Positions 1 through 5,922 of a stretch of 6,898 nt of DNA are shown here, in pieces. Source of the DNA: Deltaproteobacteria bacterium (GTDB lineage: Bacteria > Bdellovibrionota_C > UBA2361 > JAAYZI01). Below the pieces are notes generated by a model. That model made no database searches. It was given only the letters and a program-made list of their open reading frames with translations, and had not been told where the DNA came from. A program made the position numbers and the translations under genes. Location of the stretch: positions 1 to 6,898 of the forward strand of contig JAAYZI010000385.1 of NCBI GenBank assembly GCA_012514925.1, given 5' to 3'. How positions within the stretch are numbered: position 1 is the stretch's first letter; every line of letters begins with the position of its first letter.

Positions 1-24
1 AAATACCACTGTCCAAAATCGCAT
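1..24 (-). CDS. Start of an unidentified downstream gene (5' end only)
   Basis: An ATG at 24-22 on the minus strand is preceded by a near-ideal Shine-Dalgarno (AAGGAG, then five bases). It opens a reading frame that stays open to the window edge. Only eight residues are visible, MRFWTVVF. They are hydrophobic with one early Arg, which would fit the start of a signal peptide or membrane segment, but eight residues cannot establish that. It follows lon on the same strand with 51 bases between them, so it could be the next gene of the same transcript. No function can be assigned. Confidence 0.55.
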
Positions 25-29
25 CTACT

Positions 30-35
30 CTCCTT
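30..35 (-). promoter_or_regulatory. Ribosome binding site of the gene beginning at 24
   Basis: On the minus strand the bases read AAGGAG, followed by AGTAG and then ATG. This is a full anti-SD match at a spacing of five bases, the strongest ribosome binding site in the window. It is the main evidence that the ATG at 24 is a real start. Confidence 0.6.
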
Positions 36-49
36 CTAAACTCCTGGTC

Positions 50-69
50 CTTTGCAAAGTACCTAGGTA
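50..69. repeat. Two adjacent perfect 10-bp palindromes after lon
   Basis: Bases 50-59 (ctttgcaaag) and 60-69 (tacctaggta) are each their own reverse complement and directly abut one another. They lie just after the lon stop codon in the 51-base gap before the next gene. Neither has the GC-rich stem and T-run of an intrinsic terminator. They could be protein-binding sites, a processing signal, or chance. Confidence 0.4.
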
Positions 70-75
70 AGACGA

Positions 76-2538
76 CTAACGCTTCACTAATAACGGCCGG
101 TGCAAAGCCTTATGTGCCACACGGCCCCTTTTCTTAGTGGAAGCTTGACATGTATTGATACTCAGGACATGACTTAGAACCTCATCTATCTGCTTGACCG
201 CAATAAATTTGATCTTCTCGCGCTGTTTCTTTGGAATCTCTTCCAAATCCTTTAGGTTAGCGTGGGGAATCAGTACCCTCTTAATCCCATATCGCCGAGC
301 CGCCAAGACTTTCTCCTTAATCCCACCGACCGGCAAGACATTTCCACGCAAGGTGATCTCTCCCGTCATTGCGAGGTCTTTTGGAACCTTGAGAGCGCAT
401 AACGCCGAAACCAGGGCTGTCACGATTGTTACCCCGGCGGAGGGACCATCTTTAGGCGTGGCTCCTCCCGGCACATGAATATGCACATCTACTTTACTGT
501 AAAAATCCGGATTAAGCCCTAAAATGGCGGCATTAGAGCGCGCATAAAACATGGCAGCTTGAGCCGATTCTTGCATCATGCTCCCCAGATGACCGGTTAG
601 TTGAAGTTGCCCTTTACCTTTGGCTAAAGACACTTCTACCGGCATGATCTCTCCGCCATGCACTGTCCAAGCCAAACCTTGCACCACTCCAACCAAGTCT
701 TGTTTGGAGTTCTGCTCGGGCTCGTATTTGGTCACCCCTAATAACTCGTTAATTAAAGCTGCATCAACACTAGTGCGGATCTTCCCCGTTTCGACATAAT
801 TACGGGCAAGCTTGCGGCAAATCGCGCCGATCTCCCTCTCGAGATTACGCACGCCCGCTTCACGAGTATAATGCTCAATCAGAAAAGCAACGGCTTCATC
901 TTTGAACGTAACTTTCAACCCCTCAAGACCCTTATCCTTAAGATCCTGTGGGATCAAAAAACGTTGTGCTATACTAAGCTTCTCTTCACTGGTGTATCCA
1001 GAAATAAAAATAACCTCCAAACGGTCCACCAATGCCGCCGGTACAGTGTCTAATGTATTGGCGGTGGCGATAAAAATGCAGCTCGATAGATCAAAGGGGA
1101 TATTAAGATAATGGTCGCGAAAGAATTTGTTTTGTTCGGGATCTAAAACTTCCAACAAAGCCGCAGCCGGATCCCCGCGATAATCGGTCCCGATTTTATC
1201 AAGCTCATCCAGCAAAAAGACCGGATTACTGCTACCGGCTTCTTTAAATCCCTGAATAATGCGGCCCGGCAAGGCACCCACATAGGTGCGCCGGTGCCCG
1301 CGCAGCTCGGCTTCATCCCTAACTCCCCCCAGAGACATGCGCACAAACTTACGACCTAGGGCGCGGGCGATCGAACGGCCCAAGGAGGTCTTCCCCACTC
1401 CGGGTGGACCGACAAAACACAGAATTGGACCCTTAGCGTCTTTCTTAAGCTTGCGCACACTTAGAAATTCAAGGATGCGCTCTTTGGCTTTTTCGAGTCC
1501 ATAGTGATCTTGGTCAAGAATCTTTTTTGCCGAAGCCAAATCCAAACGGTCACGGGTGCGTATCGACCAGGGCAGGTCTGCCATCCACTCCAAATACGTG
1601 CGCAACATGGCATATTCGCTGCTCTCTGGGTGCATGCGCGTCAAGCGCGTCAACTGTTTATCGACTTCAACTTTGGCAGCCGGTGAGAGTTTGGCTTGAG
1701 AGAGCGCTTTTTTTAGCTCCTGCATGTCCTCGGAAGCCCCTTCGCCTTCTCCTAGTTCGCGCTGAATCTGCCTGAGTTGTTCACGTAAATAATATTCGTG
1801 CTGTCCCTTTACTAATTCGCTCTGCGCTTTGTCTTTGATCGTCTCCGAGATCAAGAAGCGATTTAAGTCATCACTCAAAATCTTATCTGTGGCCCTTAAG
1901 CGCTTAATGGGGTCCAGCTCTTCCAAGAGACTCTGCGCAAAACTTAAATCGAGTTTATAGTGGGCGATAATTACGTCGGAGAGTATGCCGATATCTTCAA
2001 TATCTTCGGTTACCAGTAACATCTCCTCGGGTAAGTGCTCGTATTCTACTAGCGTCTGCAAGTTCTTGCGGATGCGCTGCACAATACCATGATCAGCCGC
2101 CTCCAAGACCGGAGAAACTTCCGGTAAAACTCCATTAATTTTGGCCTTGAGAAAAGGTTTTGTCTGAGTGAGCCGTAACAGACGCGCCCTTACTAAGCCT
2201 TGCAGCAACACCTTACAACGCCCGTCATTTAGGCTTAGGGTGCGGATAACACTCGCAACGACCCCAAGTTTACACAGGTCTTGGCTTGAAATTTCCTCAT
2301 TCACGCTCTTGGTTTGGGTTACCACAAAAACCATTTTGTCAGAGCGCATCGCTGATTCTACTGCTTCGATCACATCCTTATGGCTCAAATAAAGCGCCAT
2401 CACCACAGAAGGGAACGCCACTAAATCAAGAGATGGCAAAACCGGCAAGACCTCGGGCAGGTCGATCTCAGCCCGAATTTCCGGTGTCTCCCCGGTTTTA
2501 GACTTGTTAGCCTTCGATGATTTTTTAATGCGCTTCAT
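76..2538 (-). CDS. lon: ATP-dependent Lon protease (LonA type, EC 3.4.21.53)
   Basis: Lon is a cytoplasmic AAA+ serine protease, active as a hexamer, that unfolds and degrades misfolded proteins and selected regulators. This 820-residue protein has the complete LonA layout. The N-terminal substrate-binding domain covers about residues 28-225 and the helical/coiled-coil linker about 230-330. The AAA+ module has Walker A GPPGVGKTS at 377-385, a pore-loop Tyr-Val at 419-420, Walker B VFLLDE at 440-445, sensor-1 Asn494 in IATAN, and Arg506. The protease domain has the catalytic Ser700 in DGPSAG and Lys743, the second Lys of GGIKEK. Both catalytic residues are present, so it should be active. It is longer than the 784-residue E. 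coli protein because of Lys-rich N-terminal and basic C-terminal tails. The ATG at 2538 is forced: in-frame upstream codons run TGA GGG GTA ATG. It overlaps the preceding gene by 14 bases; GAGGGG at 2541-2546 serves as SD. The stop is TAG. Confidence 0.98.
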   Translation of the reverse strand: MKRIKKSSKANKSKTGETPEIRAEIDLPEVLPVLPSLDLVAFPSVVMALYLSHKDVIEAVESAMRSDKMVFVVTQTKSVNEEISSQDLCKLGVVASVIRTLSLNDGRCKVLLQGLVRARLLRLTQTKPFLKAKINGVLPEVSPVLEAADHGIVQRIRKNLQTLVEYEHLPEEMLLVTEDIEDIGILSDVIIAHYKLDLSFAQSLLEELDPIKRLRATDKILSDDLNRFLISETIKDKAQSELVKGQHEYYLREQLRQIQRELGEGEGASEDMQELKKALSQAKLSPAAKVEVDKQLTRLTRMHPESSEYAMLRTYLEWMADLPWSIRTRDRLDLASAKKILDQDHYGLEKAKERILEFLSVRKLKKDAKGPILCFVGPPGVGKTSLGRSIARALGRKFVRMSLGGVRDEAELRGHRRTYVGALPGRIIQGFKEAGSSNPVFLLDELDKIGTDYRGDPAAALLEVLDPEQNKFFRDHYLNIPFDLSSCIFIATANTLDTVPAALVDRLEVIFISGYTSEEKLSIAQRFLIPQDLKDKGLEGLKVTFKDEAVAFLIEHYTREAGVRNLEREIGAICRKLARNYVETGKIRTSVDAALINELLGVTKYEPEQNSKQDLVGVVQGLAWTVHGGEIMPVEVSLAKGKGQLQLTGHLGSMMQESAQAAMFYARSNAAILGLNPDFYSKVDVHIHVPGGATPKDGPSAGVTIVTALVSALCALKVPKDLAMTGEITLRGNVLPVGGIKEKVLAARRYGIKRVLIPHANLKDLEEIPKKQREKIKFIAVKQIDEVLSHVLSINTCQASTKKRGRVAHKALHRPLLVKR

Positions 2539-4462
2539 TACCCCTCATAATGAAGCTCGGCCGCTCTTGCTCAGATAATTCTTCAAGCGTGCCGTTTTTA
2601 AACTGGACTACTGTAAGGTGTCGAGTCAGCTCTCCTGTAGGCCCGACTCTAATCTTGCCGGTGAGGCCTTGATACAGATCGATTGATCGCATCGCCGCTG
2701 GAAAAGGCGTGTTCTGTTCTTGAGCGCGCTTAAGAGCCGCAGCCACTATCGCGCCTGCGTCAAAGCCTTGCGCGGCCATGAAATCGGGAGCTCGCCCGAA
2801 TTTATAACGATACGCTCCCTCAAACTGAACCGTGAGTGGCTGGGTGCTTTTTGCAAAAAAAGGGCTGGCAAAGATCGCCCCATCTAAGGCTTTTTGAGAC
2901 ATCCTCAGTTGAGCTTGGTCATCCCAGCGGGAGGTGCCGAGGAGTTTGATCCCGCTGCGTAACCTCTCGGGAAGCTCCAGCGCAAAGCGCGCCACATTTT
3001 GAGCACTATCCGTAAAAAAGACGGCCTCGGCTCTCTGTTGCTCAAGTTCCGCTATGATACCGCTGAAACCGGCGGTTGCGGCTGGGAGATAAGACTTCTC
3101 GAAAACCACCTCAAGCCCCAATTCGGCGGCTTTCTGTTTAAAAGCGGCGTGATATTCGAGCCCGTTTTGATCATCCGCATAAACCACAGCATAACGTACC
3201 AGACCAAGTTTGCGGTAACACTCTTCAAGCAATGAGGAGACTTGGCTCTTCACGGTTGGACCTAGCCTAAAAACTCCATCTCCTACCGGAAAGTGGCTTT
3301 TCTTAGAGAGGGCTAGCAGCGGGACTCCATTTTCACGCGCTACCTGGCCGGCCGCCTCGGCTGGTCCTGCCAGCAATGGACCGATCACCGCCCTTAGAGC
3401 GCCTGCGGCCATCAGTTCACGCAGCGCCATAACGGCTTGACCAGAGTTAGCGGCGGTATCACGGAACGCAAGCTGCATTCCCAGCCCTGCGGCTTGGCTT
3501 TCAAACGCCAAGACAACACCGTTCTTTACTTTTTCCCCCAGCGGCGCGTACGGCCCTGAAAGTGGCAGTAAGACACCAACTTGACCGGCTCCTGATGGAG
3601 TAGAGATCGCTCTTGGAGAACTTTCTGGAGACGTCGCTGGGCTGGGCCCTTCCCAAAATTTTCCTGTAGCTGTGTTTGCTGCCGCAGGGGAACTTCCTGC
3701 ACGACGTTTTAATTCCTGACCTATCACGGTATAAACAAAAACGTCGCTGCTCCATTTCTCACCTAAAGTGTATATCTGCGTATCAGGAAGCGATCTAAGC
3801 AACAGTCCGGCCCCGCTTACGGCGGCTTGATGCTCTCCGCCCCGACCCGCAGCCATGCGGCTTACGCGCGAGAACCAGGCAAGGCTCTGGTCTAGATTTT
3901 TGTCGCGTCCGAAAGCGTAGGCAAAAACTAACGCAAAGCGCAGATCCACTTGGTCGGAGTTGAGTCCCTTAGAACTGAAATATGAGCTTAGAGTCGAGAG
4001 CGATTCTTTCGGGCGGTCTAATGCCAGTTCAGTGCTGGCGATTCTAAGCACGAGTGCCTCTTGCTCTGTCGGACTCAGCTTCAGACGGTTGGCTTTCTGG
4101 TATTCTGCCAGCGCCTGCACTCTTTGACCCACGCGCGTATATTGGTCTCCTAATAAAATGCCCCGAACTGTAATTGGCTGCCCTAGTAGATCGCGGTCAA
4201 GCGGCCAGCCCTCCCATGGAAGTCGCTGCACTCGCGCTTTGTCAGAAGGTTGTGGTTCAGGCGGCTTTGATAGGGGAGTAGTTTGATCGTAGCGACCGCT
4301 GCTTTTTCCGGCGTAGGTAGTCTCTGTGTAAGAGCTGCTTCCAAATGTTCCGGATCGATAACATCCCAAAGTTGCAAGAAGGAGAACGATTACAATTGAA
4401 TAAGAAACAGCTTTTATATTAACGGTTATCTTAGCGGCGCCCAGACCACACTTTAATGCCAT
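2525..4462 (-). CDS. LpoA/LppC-like lipoprotein, probable penicillin-binding protein activator
   Basis: Predicted 645-residue envelope lipoprotein. Residues 1-33 form a signal peptide (basic n-region, hydrophobic AVSYSIVIVLLLATLG), with Cys34 the likely lipid-attachment site. The lipobox TLGC is loose. Tyr at +2 (no Asp) predicts outer-membrane sorting under the E. coli rule. Residues about 95-250 are helical and TPR-like. A Pro/Ser/Ala-rich linker spans about 255-292. Residues about 293-628 resemble a type I periplasmic-binding fold (Peripla_BP_6), opening with VGVLLPLSGPYAPLGE. This is the layout of E. coli LpoA (678 residues), which stimulates the synthase PBP1a from the outer membrane. 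PBP activation is therefore inferred; a ligand-binding or sensory lipoprotein with no PBP partner is the alternative. The frame can open at TTG 4474, but ATG 4462 has GGAG six bases upstream and is preferred. Its last 14 bases overlap lon. Family confidence is good; exact role is uncertain. Confidence 0.85.
   Translation of the reverse strand: MALKCGLGAAKITVNIKAVSYSIVIVLLLATLGCYRSGTFGSSSYTETTYAGKSSGRYDQTTPLSKPPEPQPSDKARVQRLPWEGWPLDRDLLGQPITVRGILLGDQYTRVGQRVQALAEYQKANRLKLSPTEQEALVLRIASTELALDRPKESLSTLSSYFSSKGLNSDQVDLRFALVFAYAFGRDKNLDQSLAWFSRVSRMAAGRGGEHQAAVSGAGLLLRSLPDTQIYTLGEKWSSDVFVYTVIGQELKRRAGSSPAAANTATGKFWEGPSPATSPESSPRAISTPSGAGQVGVLLPLSGPYAPLGEKVKNGVVLAFESQAAGLGMQLAFRDTAANSGQAVMALRELMAAGALRAVIGPLLAGPAEAAGQVARENGVPLLALSKKSHFPVGDGVFRLGPTVKSQVSSLLEECYRKLGLVRYAVVYADDQNGLEYHAAFKQKAAELGLEVVFEKSYLPAATAGFSGIIAELEQQRAEAVFFTDSAQNVARFALELPERLRSGIKLLGTSRWDDQAQLRMSQKALDGAIFASPFFAKSTQPLTVQFEGAYRYKFGRAPDFMAAQGFDAGAIVAAALKRAQEQNTPFPAAMRSIDLYQGLTGKIRVGPTGELTRHLTVVQFKNGTLEELSEQERPSFIMRGNEAH
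2541..2546 (-). promoter_or_regulatory. Ribosome binding site of lon, inside the upstream gene
   Basis: On the minus strand GAGGGG precedes the lon ATG by only two bases (four if the core is taken as GAGG). The site lies within the last codons of the lipoprotein gene. The close spacing and the 14-base overlap of the two frames suggest that lon translation is at least partly coupled to ribosomes finishing the upstream gene. The coupling is inferred. Confidence 0.5.
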
Positions 4463-4468
4463 TTCAAG

Positions 4469-4472
4469 CTCC
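4469..4472 (-). promoter_or_regulatory. Ribosome binding site that sets the lipoprotein start at 4462
   Basis: GGAG followed by CTTGAA (six bases) and ATG is a standard SD arrangement. It overlaps the first codons of the longer frame beginning at TTG 4474, and nothing SD-like was seen at a suitable distance before that TTG. The shorter product also begins directly with a normal signal-peptide n-region. Confidence 0.65.
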
Positions 4473-4494
4473 AAGTAATAAAGGCAACTACTTG
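4472..4494 (-). promoter_or_regulatory. Hairpin in the leader, abutting the lipoprotein SD
   Basis: On the minus strand CAAGTAGT (4494-4487) can pair with ATTACTTG (4479-4472), giving seven Watson-Crick pairs and one G-U around the seven-base loop TGCCTTT. The last stem base is the first G of the SD GGAG. The hairpin could limit ribosome access or, if transcription starts near 4494, cap the mRNA 5' end. The pairing is read directly; a regulatory role is inference. Confidence 0.4.
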
Positions 4495-4500
4495 CAAACT

Positions 4501-4527
4501 ACTCTACCAGCGCTAATTAGGATTCAA
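4501..4527 (-). promoter_or_regulatory. Candidate housekeeping promoter for the lipoprotein-lon transcript
   Basis: TTGAAT (4527-4522) matches the -35 consensus at four positions of six. TAGAGT (4506-4501) matches the -10 at four of six and is preceded by TGG, an extended -10. The spacer is 15 bases, somewhat short. Transcription would start near 4494 and give a leader of about 32 bases. A second candidate -10, TATATT at 4538-4533, has a better hexamer but no good -35. Neither is strong enough to call with certainty. Confidence 0.3.
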
Positions 4528-4539
4528 AACGCAATATAA

Positions 4540-4572
4540 CCTAATCACCCACCGGGGGAAGCACTGATTAGG
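4540..4572. repeat. Perfect 8-bp inverted repeat (operator or weak terminator)
   Basis: cctaatca at 4540-4547 is repeated as tgattagg at 4565-4572, with 17 bases between. A third, near-identical half-site (CCTAATTA on the minus strand) lies at 4521-4514. The repeat sits just before the candidate promoter elements, as an operator would. As minus-strand RNA it could also fold into a stem, with an inner CCC/GGG helix, followed by TTATATTGCGTTTT. That makes it a possible but weak terminator for the dnaK-dnaJ transcript. Sequence alone does not decide between the two. Confidence 0.45.
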
Positions 4573-4740
4573 ATGAAAGGTTCAACCACTTAGGTTTGAG
4601 CATAAATACAAATGGTCTCTAAAACGCGCCTCCACAAAACGATGTGTTGAAAAGCGAATCTGCTGGGGGTCAACTAGGATAAACAGTACAAGTCAGTATT
4701 ACGCTAAATTCCACTCCCCTACATATAAAGGAGCAAAAAG
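4573..4740. other. Non-coding stretch after dnaJ
   Basis: This 168-base stretch follows the dnaJ stop. No convincing ORF, tRNA or known small RNA was recognised on either strand. Just after the stop, CTCCTT can pair with GGGGAG using two G-U pairs, but no T-run follows, so it is not a standard terminator. Other small features are a direct repeat of cagta with a 10-base period (4684-4688 and 4694-4698) and a ggttcaacc palindrome at 4579-4587. Confidence 0.4.
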
Positions 4741-5856
4741 TCAGGCGAACATACTCTTAACTTTCTCGAAAAGGCCTTTGTCCTGCTCGTAATCCTTCTC
4801 CTGCTCCCGCAACTTTTCTAAAAGTTCACGGTGCTCAGGCGAAAGTTTTTCGGGGATCTTGATGAAAACCCTGACATGCTGATCGCCGCGGCGGTTAGTG
4901 CCCAAAATCTGAATCCCCCGGTTCTTTAAGCGAAAAATTCTACCCGAAGGAGTGCCAGGCGGAACCTTCAACTTCATTTCCCCCTCTAAAGTCGGAACAT
5001 TGATCTCGGCACCTAACACCGCAGTCGTATAAGAGATCGGCACCTCACATATAATCTCACTCTCTTCACGTTCAAAAACAGGGTGCTCTTTTACGGAAAT
5101 CATCACATACAGATCACCTGAAGGCCCACCACTTAGGCCCGGCTCACCTTCGCCGTTTAGCCGCAAACGCTGACCGTGATCAATACCCGCTGGTACCTTC
5201 ACCTTAATCTTGCTTTTAGCGGATTTTAACCCCGAACCATTACAATTACTGCAAGGATTTGCTATGCGAGACCCACTACCATTACAAACATGACAAGTGC
5301 GGCTAATCGTAAAAAAGCCCTGCTGCATCCGGTACTGCCCACTGCCGCCGCACTGACGGCAGCGCTCCGGAGCGCTACCAGGAGCCGCTCCGCTGCCGCC
5401 ACAAGTTTCGCACCGCACCCGGCGCAAAATCTCCACTTCCTTTTCAGCCCCGAACGCAGCCTCTTCAAAAGAGATCTCCAAGTCGCAACGTAAATCCTGC
5501 CCCGACCGCACACGCGAGCGTCCCCCGCCACCACCTGCTCCAAAGAATGAGCTGAAGATATCGCCGAAAACATCTTCAAAGCCGGCAAAGATCCCGCTAA
5601 AATCAGCAGCGCCGCCGAAACCACCCCCTTGTTGAAACGCAGCATGCCCAAATTGATCGTATTTGCGCCGATTGTCAGCATCAGCCAGTATGGAATACGC
5701 TTCAGTAGCCTCTTTAAACTTCTCCTCGGCCTCCTTATCACCCGGATTCCTGTCTGGATGAAACTGCAACGCCTTGGTACGATAGGCCTTTTTTATCTGA
5801 TCGAGGCTAGCATCCCTGGAGACGCCCAAAACCTCATAGTAGTCCCGCTTAGACAC
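4741..5856 (-). CDS. dnaJ: Class I Hsp40 co-chaperone DnaJ
   Basis: DnaJ delivers unfolded substrates to DnaK and stimulates its ATPase in the cytoplasm. The 371-residue protein is complete and close to the usual length (E. coli 376). The J domain covers about residues 3-70, with the DnaK-activating HPD at 33-35. A Gly/Phe-rich linker spans about 75-118. Four CxxCxGxG zinc-binding motifs begin at Cys149, Cys166, Cys188 and Cys202, so both zinc sites are complete. The C-terminal substrate-binding domains run from about 216 to 340, followed by a charged helical tail. The start is GTG and is forced, because the in-frame codons before it are TAA GGC. The only plausible SD is AGGGCGG at 5870-5864, about seven bases upstream. 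The gene follows dnaK by 66 bases with no clear terminator, so the two are probably co-transcribed. Confidence 0.98.
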   Translation of the reverse strand: MSKRDYYEVLGVSRDASLDQIKKAYRTKALQFHPDRNPGDKEAEEKFKEATEAYSILADADNRRKYDQFGHAAFQQGGGFGGAADFSGIFAGFEDVFGDIFSSFFGAGGGGGRSRVRSGQDLRCDLEISFEEAAFGAEKEVEILRRVRCETCGGSGAAPGSAPERCRQCGGSGQYRMQQGFFTISRTCHVCNGSGSRIANPCSNCNGSGLKSAKSKIKVKVPAGIDHGQRLRLNGEGEPGLSGGPSGDLYVMISVKEHPVFEREESEIICEVPISYTTAVLGAEINVPTLEGEMKLKVPPGTPSGRIFRLKNRGIQILGTNRRGDQHVRVFIKIPEKLSPEHRELLEKLREQEKDYEQDKGLFEKVKSMFA

Positions 5857-5922
5857 GCCTTAACCGCCCTAAATACACCAAATGCAACGCGCTAAATGAT
5901 TTACAGCCGCGCTTTGAGCGAC
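5857..5922 (-). other. dnaK-dnaJ spacer
   Basis: These 66 bases separate the dnaK stop from the dnaJ GTG. They contain a TAAATCATTTA odd palindrome around 5893-5903 with too small a loop to be a terminator, and the AGGGCGG ribosome binding site near the dnaJ start. No promoter-like pair or T-run was found, which fits read-through from dnaK. Confidence 0.4.

Noticed and set aside
194..478. Open frame of 94 codons on the plus strand, antisense to the Lon protease domain
   Set aside because: Fully contained in lon with no sign of its own initiation signals; shadow ORF.
4463..4600. tRNA-like strings in the gap (ggttcaacc on the plus strand, CTGGTAGAGTAG on the minus strand)
   Set aside because: The flanking bases do not form a T-arm, D-arm or acceptor stem, and the strings are on opposite strands.
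4568..4650. Very short ORFs in the gap (11 codons from ATG 4603 on the minus strand; 12 codons from ATG 4612 on the plus strand)
   Set aside because: No SD precedes either, and the peptides show no recognisable feature.
4663..4692. Possible heat-shock (sigma-32-like) promoter: CTTGTA and CCCCAG on the minus strand
   Set aside because: The hexamers resemble CTTGAA and CCCCAT but are 18 bases apart, longer than the usual spacing of about 13-17, and it lies about 200 bases before the gene.
4721..4738. CTCCTT/GGGGAG hairpin right after dnaJ as a terminator
   Set aside because: Two of six pairs are G-U and no T-run follows on the minus strand.
5262..5741. 159-codon open frame on the minus strand inside dnaJ
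   Set aside because: It is a shifted frame of dnaJ, whose own frame encodes complete J-domain and zinc-finger motifs. The Arg/Ala/Leu-rich translation looks like a GC-driven shadow.
5629..5895. Open frame of 88 codons on the plus strand, antisense to the dnaJ start
   Set aside because: No recognisable SD, and the translation matches no family I know. It lies over a highly conserved gene and is best explained as an antisense shadow.
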